From Sisyra terminalis (taxonomy: Eukaryota > Arthropoda > Insecta > Neuroptera > Sisyridae), in NCBI GenBank assembly GCA_958496175.1, contig OY292278.1, positions 8,370,001 through 8,434,000 on the forward strand: a DNA stretch of 64,000 bases, read 5' to 3'. A program made the translations under genes and the position numbers. Positions within the stretch are counted from its first letter, which is position 1. Every line of letters starts with the position of its first letter. Below the pieces are notes generated by a model. The model had not been told where the DNA came from. It searched no databases and was given only the letters and a program-made list of their open reading frames with translations. Below are positions 47,268 to 59,969 of the stretch, one piece after another.

Positions 47268-47528
47268 TTGAAGAGTGGAATGACCAAAAGATTTATGATG
47301 GAACTTTTATATGACAAAATTTATTCTAATTATCCTCGGTACTATATATTTTGTGAGCTCTGCTCTTTTACCAACAACAGTGCAATAAATTGGCAACAAA
47401 GGAAAACTTTGGCAATCCTTGCCAAAAACATAAATGTTGATCTATTGAAATATTTTTATTTGAAATCATTACCAGCCAAAGAATTAAAACGCTTCAGCTG
47501 TACATTAATTAGAAAATTTATAAAGTGA
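47268..47528 (+). CDS. Repeated 86-codon frame, unit 4
   Basis: Same length and ends as the unit 3 frame with six amino-acid differences in 86. No recognised domain. See unit 3 for doubts. Confidence 0.2.
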   Translation: MKSGMTKRFMMELLYDKIYSNYPRYYIFCELCSFTNNSAINWQQRKTLAILAKNINVDLLKYFYLKSLPAKELKRFSCTLIRKFIK

Positions 47529-47870
47529 TTAAACTGTATTGTTTAATATTCCAACGATAAAACAATATTTACTTTCGGAACCTTACAATTTTTACCGGAG
47601 CTTATATTAATGAAAACATTTTTAAACTGTCCTCTTCATCCAAAGATCAAGCTTAGGAAAAATCACAAAATATTTACCATTAACTTTGCATATAAATTTA
47701 TTTCTTTAAAACCCCATTTTGATTTACTCGTAAAATTGACCAGCAGCACTACTTACTCATTAGTTTTCTATTTATCTTACACTTTAATCGGAAAAAAATC
47801 AGAAAACATCAATTATTTCTTTTTAAATTTCAATTGGGAAATTTAAATGAAATGGAAATTTATTGTCCTT

Positions 47871-48957
47871 GCAAAATCAAAGAATCTCATAAAATTTAAT
47901 TGTAAATTGCCTAGAAGACCTAAACGGCCATAAAGTGACTTTGAATTGAAACCAAGAAGAAAAAAAAACAGTGGACTAGTTATGTGAAGCCTCCAGATAT
48001 AATGACAGACCAATAGATATAGAAGTTAATTAGTTCATTAGTTTCGTTTTACATTTATTCCATCACACTTGCCATTGCTTTTTAAAATGTCATTTAGTTA
48101 AATTCCTTGTCGAAAATCATAAATGAGAGACATTTATATCTAAGCTGATTGATTGGAAATAATGTCACGGACTTCCCAACGACGCTGCGTAAAAGTAAAG
48201 GCTCATTTTCCATGGAAAGTTTTCATTTACTTTGATCTTGAAAATGAGATGTAATTTTTATTGAAAACATCGATACCAACGTAATAATATAGAACTGAAG
48301 ATATGAAAAAAGCATTCGACATAAATAAATACTTAAAGAGCAATGAAAAGGTTTTATCATTCAACCAACTATATAATATGAGTGTAAGTGGTATCATTGT
48401 TGAGAATATTAATGGAAATTTAATGTTGTCTTTTTTTTTTTTTGTCGTCTATAATTGGCATTGTGCAATTTTTTTCTAGTTGGAGATTCATTTAATGTTA
48501 TATTGTCGGTTCGCAAATGAATTGTTCAAGGAATTGAAATTAAAGTGCATGTCAAAGTTTTTTGCTTTTGACGTTTTCCTGGTCATGGGTCGCAAATTTA
48601 TTCAACTCATTTCTTTGCCACTGAATATGAATTGAGTTTTTTGTATGTTAGGTTTGCTTATTAAATTTTATGATATAATAAATAGTAAATATTTTGGGTA
48701 ATTAATAATTTTAAGAAACTTTAAACCTGATATTTTTATATGTATAGAAATCGCTTTGAAATGTACAATATTTGGAGTCAAAGTTCAAAGTTAACTTGTG
48801 ATCTAAGGATTTCAAAAAGAAAATAATTTGATTCTAGACCATATTTAAACGAAGGTAAAGGGTTTCATTGAAAACTCTTTTATGATCTACTGTTTTTATA
48901 AATTTCGTATTCTTCCAAAATATTAGCGATTAGACGAATAATCCCTGCGTTATCCGC
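47871..48957. other. No feature recognised
   Basis: Apparently unique sequence, slightly richer in G+C near 48170-48220. No gene supported. Confidence 0.45.
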
Positions 48958-50174
48958 AGTAGACCTAATAAGGGTTGTAGTATTTACTTTATACTATAGA
49001 GTAAATACTACAATTACAACTACAACTTTGACCTCGAATAACTTTTGAAAGAAAAAACATATCAAAAACTTGTACGAGACCATTCTTGTAGATCGTTCAA
49101 TTTTCTACAAGAATATACCTTGGTCATTCCTTCCGAAATATTGTCACAAACGTGAGCTATAAAAATTCCTAAGTGCATGAGAAAGTTTTTGATATTTTTC
49201 ACAGGGGTGACTAGTATTTATTCTCAACTAGTATTTACTGTATACGTAAAATACTACAAAATACTCTATAGTATAGAGGAAATACTACAACCTGTGAAAA
49301 ATATCAAAAAAAAATTCTTGCACTTTTGAATTTTATAGCCCTCGTTGGTGACAATATTTCGGAATGACCAAAGTATATTCTTGTAGAAAATTGAACGATC
49401 TTCAAAAAAGGTCTCTTACAAGTTTTTGATATATTTATTCCTTCAAGTTATTCGAGGTTAAAGTTGAACTAAAGAGAAATTTTAATATTTTTTCAATTTT
49501 TTGACGCCATCATCAATTTTATAGGACATGTTTTGTAGAGCACTTTTCTTCCTATAACTTATCTCCATAAAAGTTTTTGATATTTTTCACACGTCCTAAG
49601 TTATTTGCATTAAACTGAAAATATTCGTAATTTTATTGTTTTAAATAATATTCCCTGAATTATTATATTTTTAACATAAAAAATATTTTTTTTATCTTAA
49701 TTAAATAACGTAGGACCTGTAAAAAATATCACAAACTTTTATAGAGATAAGTTATAGCAAAAAAAGTGCTCTACAAAAAATGTCCCATAAAATGTTCTCA
49801 TAAAATTGATGGTTGCGTCAAAAAATTGATTTTTTTTTAAAATATCTCTTTAGTTCAACTTTGACCTCGAATAACTTTTGAAACAATAAATATATCAAAA
49901 ACTTGTACGAGATCTTTTTTGCAGGTCGTTCAAATTTCTACAAGAATATACCTTAGTTATACCGAAATATTGTCACCAACGTGAGCTATAAAATTCCTAA
50001 GTGCCAGAGAATATTGTTCCCGTGTTATTTAAATGGAAAATCGAAATTTGCGATGCGGCACCTCTTAATATTAATACTAAGAGCTTAAACTTTTACAGGA
50101 TTTTTTTTTGTCATTTCCAACAATATTTTTGATATAATTAAGAAAAAAAATCATCATTTTTTTGAACCAGTCTA
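48958..50174. mobile_element. Rearranged three-armed palindrome D1b
   Basis: 49293-49640 and 49660-50174 are left and right arms like D1a, ending CCAGTC-TA at 50174. A further right-arm fragment lies in front (49021-49206), separated from the left arm by a small palindromic knot (49207-49292) with repeated GTATTTAC/GTAAATAC motifs. A similar knot is at 48977-49013. The normal left terminus TAGACTGGTTC is missing, though TAGAC occurs at 48960. Confidence 0.75.
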
Positions 50175-53100
50175 CTCTATAGCATTAACGATGATTTTTG
50201 AGCCATGATATTTTTGGACATCCATGCCAATGTTTTTTTTTCATTTTTACCTGAGTAACTATGCGAAGAAGTTAATTTTTTGGATTTATAATTACGTGGA
50301 TAAAATACTCCAACTTTCATTTTTCATACGCCGTAGAGTTGCTTTATTCATCATCCTTTTCTTCCACCATATCCCCAATATTCTTCAGTATACCTACATT
50401 TTGAATGCCTACATTATTTCAGTAATGATTTATAATTCCTACCCTTCAAAAACTATGAAGACATACTGAAGTATTTAGTATATTTTTAAGAGAATTTCAG
50501 GGCTTCAATGGTTAACCCTTTTTATCCCCCTTCTGCCTTAATTAAGATTTAAATTTTACTATTTCTAAAAAAAAAAATATTTAATTTTGCAAAGAATAAG
50601 ATAGTTTCGCAGTCCATGCTTTGAAAATTAATGGATTAGTACAAGTAGGAAGAAAAGAATTGATATAAATGTACAAACTCATAGACTTATAATCTGGTTG
50701 GAAATCCTTGGCAAGGAATTGAATTAAAGAAGAAGATAATTTAACTAAAGATTGATTAATCCTAAAAGTTACTTAAGAAGCATTGCCTTTATAAAAATTC
50801 CAAGTATTGTTTATTTTTTAAATTGCACCTTATTTACTGTAATAATAAATCTATAAGGATTAAATGCAAGATATTTTATAAATCGGTAAGAAGCTAATTT
50901 AAAGTAAAGAATTGGTTATTTTTTTCAACAAAATATAAAAATTTAAGTTACTGAAACTTTAGTTAGTTTGCTTACAACATAATTATCAATATGTTACATT
51001 AATTATTACATTTACAAGCATTGAAATATCAACAATAGGTATACAATTGAGTTCTATATTAAAACTTTGAATTTCCATAACAAACGTAGACCGCTAGCAA
51101 TGACAATTTAATTGAGAAAAAAACAGATTTACTGATATCAAATATGATAAACGTATTTTTATTTTGGCAAAATTCATAAGACTTAAGGGTTATCTCCAAA
51201 GACTTTTAGGGGATGAAATAAAGAGTTTAAATTTCTTGAACTATCGACTTTAGAAAGTTATTACTTGACAAAAATCAAATCTAAAGAGTTATTTTTGTTT
51301 TTCAAGTTTAAAAAAGTAGTATTTGAAAATTTAAAATTGGCATTACCATGCAAAATTTTGAATAGATTGTAAATCTTTATTGGTAAGGTCTTTAAGATTG
51401 AAAATCACTTACAACAAAAACTGAACTTTGGCTAAGAGATCCACGATTTCCCAAATTTCTATTGAGTCAAAAAACAATATAAATAATTCACTTCGAAAAT
51501 TAACTATCATAAAATGTATTCACTTTTTACTAACTTTTTAATTATTGCACCATTCAATTGCCTAAAATACAAAGGTGAATGTTCTCTTTGTTGATGATTT
51601 GCAAGACTCGCGAAAAACGTCAAAATAGTTTCGGAATTTTTAAATGAAAATTCAAACAATCATCACAAAATATGCTTCAGAAACTATTCTATTTTCATAG
51701 TAAAGTTTTCCCAATAAATAAACCGATATAAATTAATAGTTTTTTGGAAAATTTTCGGAATTTTATACACAAAAATTAAGATGCAATAATTTATATTTTT
51801 TGATGAATTTCTGTTTGATATTTCTTTTTTATTTTATTTTCAAATAAATTGCACAATCTGCATAGGGTTACAATAAGTGCATTCAATCCATAGACAATCA
51901 CATGTAAGCACTAGTCCCAGTAGATGTTTGATATTTCTGTGGATAAAATCCAAAAAAAATTCCCATAAAATATTTGTGTATAACAGCATATTTTTAGGGA
52001 AGACTTTTTTCGATTGACGTCTTGGGATCATTGTTTTTATTTTCGTGGACAAATTTCAAAATAATAGTAAAATTTTCCGGTAGAATTGCAGACCATTGGC
52101 AAAAGGAATGTCATTATCGTTTATTCAGTAACATAATGATTAAATAATTATAAAATGATTTAACTTTTTGGCTTCAAATTTATTACTTTTTTTTGGTAAA
52201 ATTTCAAACTAAAAGTTACTAATTTAATTTTTGAATTTGCAGAAAATTTATAATAACTTAAACTTCTTAGCCAAAAGATTATTAATTGTAGGAAAGTGGT
52301 TTTTAATCCTAAAACTTTCTACCATAATCTATCCAATACTGATCCCAAATTTTCCCAACTGATTCTTAATGTAAAAGACTTAAGATTATAGTAACTTACT
52401 AGATGTTATAGTATGAATAAGATACTTAGATTCTGGAAGTTTTAGATCTCATATTCTAGTTGTTTTTGTGGAAATCAGAACTAAGAAATTCTTAGCAATT
52501 ATAGAATCCTTTAATCTTATACTATAATCTTAGGGGTTGAGAAATCTTTTTATTGAGGTTTGAAATATAAAAGTTGTCTTTTATGTATTAAATTCTTGAA
52601 TATAATTGATCTTAAATTAAAAAATATGTCAGTATATTCTATTTAAATATACAGAAACATCATTTAACACAAGTGAACGAATTGTGATGAAGTTTCTGGT
52701 ATTTACTAATTTTTTACAGAAACATATAAAATTCTTTATTGGTCCATAAACTTTTTTCTTAAAAATTTATTATTTATATGAGTTTAGAAATTGGAGTTCA
52801 AGAGCAGTACAACTCTTTCTCTCCTACAAAATAAAATTTAAAATTAGAAATATCAAATTCCCTGTTTAATTCTTAATATAGGAAAAAGAACCCAAAAAAC
52901 CGAACAAGCTTTATTTGCTAGTTGCTTTGTATACCTAACTATAATATTACAAATAATAGCAATTTAATTTTTGTCAAAGTATCCATAAATTCTCTGATCA
53001 AATAGAAACTTCCCAAACTTTAGTGCGAACAATTCGCAAGCCATAGACACCAGTTAAATTTTTGCATTTACTTTTCGCACTCTATGAAAGTTATTAGAAT

Positions 53101-54084
53101 ATGCGACCCGAAATAACTGTTCTATTGAAAGTATGGCCTAAAGCAACAATCTAATCACTCGTTCTATGTGCCGACTACAATTGTTAATTACTTTCATTGT
53201 TTATTAGGATTTATTATTTGCCAATATAGACAAATTAATGTGTGGGTCTGTAGACTAACCCCAACAATTATATTAACAATTGTAGAAAAGGATTAACTTT
53301 TGGTCACATTTTATCCATTATTATAATTTTTGGTTGAACTGTTGTATTTCGGGGCTTTGTTACTTTTTTTTAGTTTATTTTACAATGAGATATTCAATAA
53401 TGAGTTCTTTATTCTCTTTGTCGTACGACTCAATATTATTTTGTCAATTTCAAAACAAATTTCATACAAAGTGTTTAGTATACTTAATATGTCGTTTAGA
53501 ATATTAGTTGGATTAAGTTTGTGGAAGTCATATATATAAAAAACATATTTTAAATTAATAATTTATTACAATCGGAAGATATTTTAATGAATGAAAATAA
53601 TAAATAGTTAAGATAATTCACCCTTTTCTTTTACTTAAGTAGAAAGAAAAAAAGCAAAGGTTGTTGTATAAAAAATTTTCCTATTCACCTAAGGGTAGTT
53701 TATTATATTCTTTTTTTTTAAAATAATATTCTATTCAGCCATATCAATGCATTAAAAAGCAGTTAAGTTGAAACATTTCGTAGCTTTTGTGATAAATCAA
53801 GTCTTCGATGTTTTGGTTTATGATTGAATTATATTTCAAAGTTACTTTTTTGGTAAATTTTTCGTCCCTCCCTTCTTCATTGCCAAAATCATTCTACTGT
53901 AATAAGTCGTAAGATGGCAATAATGATCCAACATCTTTTTTATGGGGACTTTGGTAAAAACTTTATTATGTTTTCAGAATTCCATCAAGTTTTTCATGAT
54001 TTGTTGGTCATTTGCAGGTGCCATGTAAACCATTGGCGCTGTAAATTAGTAGCTTTCGTAAACATTTTTAAAAAATAAGCAAAT
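50175..54084. other. No feature recognised in 3.9 kb
   Basis: The longest stretch without repeats shared with the rest of the window. Frames at 50224-50469 (81 codons), 51840-52052 (minus, 70) and 53330-53539 (69) are hydrophobic or A+T-driven and match nothing I know. Confidence 0.45.
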
Positions 54085-54096
54085 ATTTGTAATATC

Positions 54097-54242
54097 ATTA
54101 ATAATGTTCTTGGGAACTTGGACGCAAGTAATAAGATGTTACATTTTTAATTCATCTCAAATTTTAAGATCTTATTATTTGAGTCCAAGTTCCCAAGAGA
54201 ATTATTAATTATTTACCACACCATGGATGAGAGCAACCAGAA
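54097..54242 (+). mobile_element. Foldback element A2, internally deleted, 12-bp target duplication
   Basis: ATTTGTAATATC occurs at 54085-54096 and 54243-54254. Arms TTAATAATGTTCTTGGGAAC and complement, plus the tail ATGAGAGCAACCAGAA, match A1, but the central part with the hammerhead-like cores is missing, leaving 146 bp. A conserved TTCATCTCAAAT marks the deletion edge. Confidence 0.8.
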
Positions 54243-54254
54243 ATTTGTAATATC

Positions 54255-54920
54255 TTTAGTTTTTTTTAATTGTAACCTTAAGATGATACTATCAATGTAT
54301 ATGTAGCTTATTAGGAATCTCCTCTGAAATTAAATAATCAAATTAGGAGTTCTTTTTAATCATCACGAAGTTGAAATTGTAATAGATTCTGTACAAAAAC
54401 AATTAATTCTTTCACAAAATTTTCAATACAACTTCAAGTAGATGGTTTGAATGCTGAAGTCTTGAAGTCTTTCGGATTATTTTTGCTCCAATAGTTTTTA
54501 TACCTTTTGAAAATTATAATTTTTGGAACCGTTGGAAAGTTCAATAACTGGTAAAATGACAGCTCTATGTACAATATCATCATTCCAGGCATCCCCCAAT
54601 GCACAATAGTTGCAGTTTATGGATAATAATAAATTTTTATAGAACCAACAAGCTGCTTTGTAATATCATTTCTTTGGCGATTTATAGAAGAATTTCTTTA
54701 TGATCATGTCTCCATATTTATGAAGTTCATCTGCAGAAGAAGTAGCTGAAGATGACAAATCAATCGCATTTCTCAATAAGTCAATCAATTGATTTTTTTT
54801 TCTTTTCTTAAGTTTTCTCCAACAGACTTTTTTTTCTTAATTGCATATCAAGTTTTCTCGCGTAAATATTGTTAATCGGAGTTACCAATTGGTCCTGACG
54901 ATCCATATATTAGTCCTTAT
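54255..54920. other. No feature recognised
   Basis: A+T-rich sequence without supported features. Confidence 0.45.
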
Positions 54921-54923
54921 AAT

Positions 54924-56530
54924 TAAAGTATTAGAAGTACATATTAGATTTGATAAAAAGGGCATTTATCAAGATTATTAAAGTATATAATCGTTTTTTT
55001 AATTATTAAAAGTATACCAAATTCAATCTATCATTAAGCATGTTATTGTCGATAATTTACATAATTTGAAAGTCGATAGGATTTTTTAAATATTAAGCAA
55101 AAATCCCGAAATGATTTGTAAAATTTGAAGATATTTTGGAACAAGGTTTTCTGGGTATATATTCCTTATGTCTATTTCCGAAAAATCTACCAATTTTGCC
55201 ATTATATCTAGACGATCCATTATTCTTTAGTGTCATAATAATTACTTAATTTCATCAATGGTATTTATAATAAGAATATTAGAGAAACATATTTGATTTG
55301 ATAAAAAGGACATTTATCAAAATTATTAAAATTAAAAACCATTTTTTTAAAATTATTAAAAGTATTCCAAATTCAAGCTATTATAAAGCATGTTATTGTC
55401 GATAGTTTTCAAAATTTGAAAATCAGAAACATTCTTTAAATATTAAGCAAAAATCCCGAAATAATTTGTAAAATTTGAAGATATTTTTGAGCATGTTTTT
55501 CTGGGTATATGCTCCTTGTATCTGTTCCCGAAAAATCTACCAATTTGGCCATTATAGAATTTTAATTTTATATATTTCAGTTTCATTTTCCAGTGTGATT
55601 TGTTTTCCATGGTTTGAGAATTCTGATAATGCTTGCTCTTTATTGCAAATGCGATAGTAATATTATTTTGCTCTAGGAAGTTTGCGAATTTACTACTGAA
55701 ACTAATTGTATATATTTCTTATTTTCTTTGAGTAGAATTGAATAGTAAAGTTCGAATTTAATTGTTCTACAATGATGGAATTTTAATCATAAATATTTTT
55801 ACTTGTTGTGTGGAGTTTAAGAAAGATATTCCCAATTTCTTTGGGAAATACAAACTTGAAAAAATAAGGAGAATTTTTTTTTTTTGAGATATGGGAAGTT
55901 TAGAAAGGAATATTGCAATGAAGCCCATATTTAATGATAGGTGACTTAACATTAAGCATGTTATTGTCGATAGTTTTCAAAATTTGAGTGTCGGTAGCAT
56001 TCTTTAAATATTAAGCAAAAATCCCGAAATGATTTATAAAATTTGAAGATATTTTTGAGCATGGTTTTCTGGGTATATGCTCCTTGTTTCTGTTCCTTAA
56101 AAATCTACCAAATTGGCCATTATAGTATTTTAATTTCATATATTCCAGTTCCATTTTCCAGCGTGATTTGTTTTCCCATGAAAATTTGAGAATTTTCATG
56201 ATGTCGCTATTTATTGCGAATGCAATATCAATATTTTTTTACTTTAGAAAGTTTACGATTGTGATTGCAATTATACTATTGAAACTTATTGTATATATTT
56301 CTTATTATTTTTTTTGAGTAGAATTGAATACTTGAACTCGAATTTAATTGTTCTACAATGATGGAATTTTAATCATAAATATTTTTACTTGTTATGTGGA
56401 GTTTAAGAAAGACATTCCCAATTTCTTTGGGAAATATAATCTCGAAAATGGATAATATCTAATCTTAATATGGTACGTTTAGAAATGAATATTGCAATGA
56501 ACTCCATATTTAATGATAGGTGACTTATCC
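54924..56530. repeat. Tandem array, three units of about 350-690 bp
   Basis: AAGCATGTTATTGTCGATA recurs near 55036, 55388 and 55955. Units 2 and 3 share a further 450 bases through CCATATTTAATGATAGGTGA. Unit 1 is truncated. On the minus strand a frame ending FGIFA and containing KEHIPRKPCSKISSNF is open in units 2 and 3 for about 57 codons, and its last 35 codons also in unit 1, all with the same stop (for unit 3: 56011-56199). Not recognised as a known protein. Confidence 0.75.
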
Positions 56531-58742
56531 CCAAGGTTTATAAAATACACAAGTGGCCTCATGCACCACGTGACGTATCCAGAAGAAATTTGTATGTATC
56601 TTTAGATTGATTCAAATTTCAAAATTCTTCGTGTGACGTCATTTTTTTTTTGTCTAATGGGGCAACCTGTGTAATTTATAAGCTTTGGACTTATCCAACA
56701 TAAAAAATTTGTCAACATATTAGTAAATGATGCAGACGAAGTTGTAGGTATCAGATAGTAAGAAAACCAGTTTTCTCTTTTCATTATTCTTTGAATATCT
56801 GTCATATTTTGCTGTATATTCCTACAATAATTTAAAATCAAATATTCAAGTTCAAATGCTTAAATAGCAAGTGCTTCAACAAATAAATATGTCAACAATT
56901 GGTGTTGGATTTCCAATAATTTTCCTTGATTTATTGACTAAAGAAAAGTCACAAAAACTTTTTACACTTTTCAAATAAATTTGCGATAAATCGCAACTCT
57001 TAAACACTATATACCGACGAATGGTAGAAGTCCAGAATTTTCCCATTTTCCGTGTTTTCGCCAACGTCGTTTGCTATGCAATTTTTTCGTGCAAACATAT
57101 AATTAATTTGAAAACTTTAAAAGTCTATCTATCTCATTTCAAAAACCTCACCACTATAAGTGAGTGAAATTTCTCGACATAATTATGTGCTGATATTTAC
57201 ATTTATAATTACATTTGAAAATAAGTAAATACTATTTAGAGGAGTTAGATGCAAATGTTATTTTACGTATACACATACACTTTCTTGAGATTTATTTCTA
57301 ATTGCAAATTACACTTAGAATTTCAACGAACGAGATGTTTGCAAATAATAATAATATGGAGAAATATGTGGTTTTGGTGCTTAAGGCTAATAGTTGCCAA
57401 GGGGGCAGGAAAAATACGACAGCAAAAAAAATCTTTGGAAAATTCAAAAAACCAGCATAAATCACGGCCATTAAATTGGTGAGATTGATTCGTGATAAAG
57501 ATTTTTTTTATGTTTTTTCTTCATAGTGATTTTCAAATCGGTGCAGTGAAGTTTGAAAAATATGAAATTTTCGTGGTTGAAGACGTTCATGATTTATTTC
57601 TTCAAGAAAATATCGTTAAAACTTTCTCCAACTAAAAAGAAATATTATCTTTTTTTTCACTTATCATTTTTTGCAACTTTTAATGTTTTGAACAAATTTC
57701 TTATAACACACATTGATAGAAAATAATCTTTGAAAAATTCCCCACCGAAATTGTACAGTAAAAAAATTGTCATTTTTTATATATTAAATTTAAATCGTAT
57801 TGCACATTTTTTTGATTAATACTATCCATAGTTTTGATAATAAATTACTGTTATGTAATATTAGTTCGATAATAAATTGAAATATATGTAATAAAGTCTT
57901 TCATTCACTTTCTCTAACTGTAAGTGAAGACGACTAATTTCAATATTGAAATGAATAAATTAAAATATTTCTATTCTAATTAATAAATAAAAATTTAATC
58001 ATAATTGCTAACTGCCTTTTAATTACTTTTATGTCTTAATGATTTACAACAAAATGCCTTAAGCTTATATTATGTGAACGAAATTTAAAAGAAAGAGTTA
58101 TATCGATTGGCAAAATTTTGAAGATAAACCATAAAATGCCTTTTAACTGGATTATCCTTTATCCAATTATCCTCCTAAAATATTCCAGTAAAACTGCATT
58201 TTTTTCATAGAAATGTCTTCAAAGTATTTTGATTTTTTTTTTCAATAATAAATATTACATTAAAAACGTTTTGAAAATACAATATTGGTCACAGTTGTTG
58301 AGTAAAGTATTTACCGATCACGCGATATAGGACTTTAAATTATAGGCCTGTTTTTTTTTCTGTTCTTCTCTAATTTTTGTGTTAATAACCGTTTATTTTC
58401 TTTTACCGAAGGGTCAATTGTGCATTTGTCGATATGCCACAAGTCCAAAGTTAATAAACCATCATAGAATAAATTCTTTATGTACCATATATGCATAATA
58501 TAAATTATGCATTGAAATAGAGGTGGTAGGAAATACACCCAGCCCGGATATTTTCTTTGAACAGAATGAAAATGTTGACAAAAACCATAATACCTTGAAG
58601 ACGATTAATAATGCAGGAAATCAGAAAATGTAATTTCTTTGAAAATTGAAGGAAATATTTGAAATTTGATGGTCTACTTGTAAATTGTAGAGGAAACTTA
58701 ATTAAATTTAGTTGTTAAGTCTTCAGCCAATTAGATGGATAG
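56531..58742. other. No feature recognised
   Basis: Mostly A+T-rich DNA. A plus-strand frame at 57249-57482 ends LIVAKGAGKIRQQKKSLE and is locally less A+T-rich, without a recognisable match. Confidence 0.4.
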
Positions 58743-59007
58743 TAGGATGATTTTTTTTTTTACTTTTTTTCTTTTTTTGGTCCCATCGTGAAATTTTGTT
58801 GGAAATACCAAAAAAAAAGTTCTCTGAAAGTTTGAGCCCTTAATATTAATTTTAAGTCCTCGACCAAGACGTGTAAAGATTTGAAAATACACGGAAACTC
58901 TGATTTTTTATTTTTCAATTTCTATATCTCAGCGGTATTTCATGGGATCGCTTTTACTGAAGATGGTTTTTTCTCAGATTTAAATGCTCTACAAAAGTGC
59001 CTATTGT
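58743..59007. mobile_element. Half copy of palindrome D3 (D3c)
   Basis: TA-GGATGATTTTTTTTTTT through GGTCCCATCGTGAAATTTTG to GCTCTACAAAAGTGCC matches the left arm of D3a and D3b. The right arm is absent. Confidence 0.75.
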
Positions 59008-59550
59008 ATAATGAAAATACATAACATTTAAAAAATATCAAATATCACACTATTGTCAAAATTATAACATATTATAACAGATTGAGCTTTTCACGGTGTG
59101 TTTATGATTGACCCATGCATCCTGCGCCATTCATATAACTACAGTGCCTTGATTTGGACAAAGTAAGCTTAGTATTTCTCGTTTAAAGTGACTATTGAGT
59201 ACAGAACTTTTGGAACGATATTTCTTTCGATTTATAATTCATATATCGTAAAGAATGTGATTGTTATTTAAATAATTTTTCTATATAACTCTTAATTATA
59301 ATCCGAAATTAATATTTTTCAATTTAAAATTTACTTTTGACGATGAAGATCGTTGATTTTGTAAGGGTTAATTTTCTTCCCCCGATTAAGACCTTTGGTC
59401 TCAATAAAGATCCATAAACTGAGAACCATAAAAAAATTTCTTATCATATTTTGGTAACTTAATTTTTTTTCTAATTTTGATCATTATCGCGATCAACGAT
59501 CATTGGTCTTATTGTTTTTAATGCGAAATTTTGATTTGCGATTTGAAGTC
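59008..59550. other. No feature recognised
   Basis: A+T-rich sequence. May include decayed upstream parts of the Penelope-like element that follows, but nothing is readable. Confidence 0.4.
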
Positions 59551-59555
59551 TTCAA

Positions 59556-59912
59556 ATGAAGTCCAATAACTTTCTTTCACTGTTCGCATTTATGATTGCA
59601 TCTTCTCTAAATCAAAGATTGGAATATCATTTTCCACCAATTTTAATCCCATTATTTTACTCCTCCAAAGTGAGTTCCAGTATAATCTCTCCTACAAAAG
59701 CTTCAAATAATATAGAACACCTTTATGACGAAAATCATCAATGCTTAAATTTCGAAACTTTTAAGCCACTACATATTTGCAAGAAAAGATCATATATGAA
59801 CATTCTAGAAGAATATGAAGTATACATAGTTCACAAACTATATGCAAATAATATCTTTAATGACAAATTATATATAAAACAAACAACCTATATGAAATTT
59901 GTTTATAACTGA
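59556..59912 (+). pseudogene. Penelope-like element relic, C-terminal end
   Basis: A 118-codon frame whose second half reads IEHLYDENHQCLNFE, LHICKKRSYMNILEEYEVYI and NIFNDKLYIKQTTY. This follows the usual end of GIY-YIG-containing Penelope-like proteins: HL--NH, then LH--KKG--LN-LEEYEIY and a final ILNDQL block. About the last 70 residues are readable; the first 45 do not fit the family and may be out of frame. The GIY-YIG catalytic part and the reverse transcriptase are absent. A hammerhead-like core follows 15 bases after the stop. Assignment is from motif memory. Confidence 0.6.
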
Positions 59913-59926
59913 CAAAATAATCATTA

Positions 59927-59956
59927 TCTGATGATGACAGCCAAGAACTTTTGAAA
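59927..59956 (+). ncRNA. Weakened hammerhead-like core after the Penelope-like frame
   Basis: CTGATGA (59927-59933) and GAAAC (59952-59956) flank an 18-base segment with only a weak stem (ACAG/CTTT, one mismatch). GTGTCGTAATAAAG follows, comparable to the bases after GAAACGT in families A and B. Position just behind the ORF suits a Penelope-like terminal region. Confidence 0.4.
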
Positions 59957-59969
59957 CGTGTCGTAATAA

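Larger units (their letters stand above)
43801..47870 (+). repeat. Tandem array of 0.9-1.1-kb units, four copies
   Basis: The anchor ACAACTCAAATCCTTTCCC or variant occurs near 43830, 44712 and 45668, and the downstream block GATTTATGATGGAACTTTTA near 44371, 45273, 46179 and 47290. Unit 4 lacks the first block. Shared features are a GGATAAAACCAGGAGAAAA box, a TTTTTTTAGATCTACA junction and the ACGATAAAAC end. Units 1 and 2 carry deletions in the region that is an open frame in units 3 and 4. Element G sits in unit 3. Confidence 0.8.

Noticed and set aside
48977..49013. Stand-alone cruciform or replication origin from the GTATTTAC palindrome
   Set aside because: Better explained as part of the rearranged D1b element.
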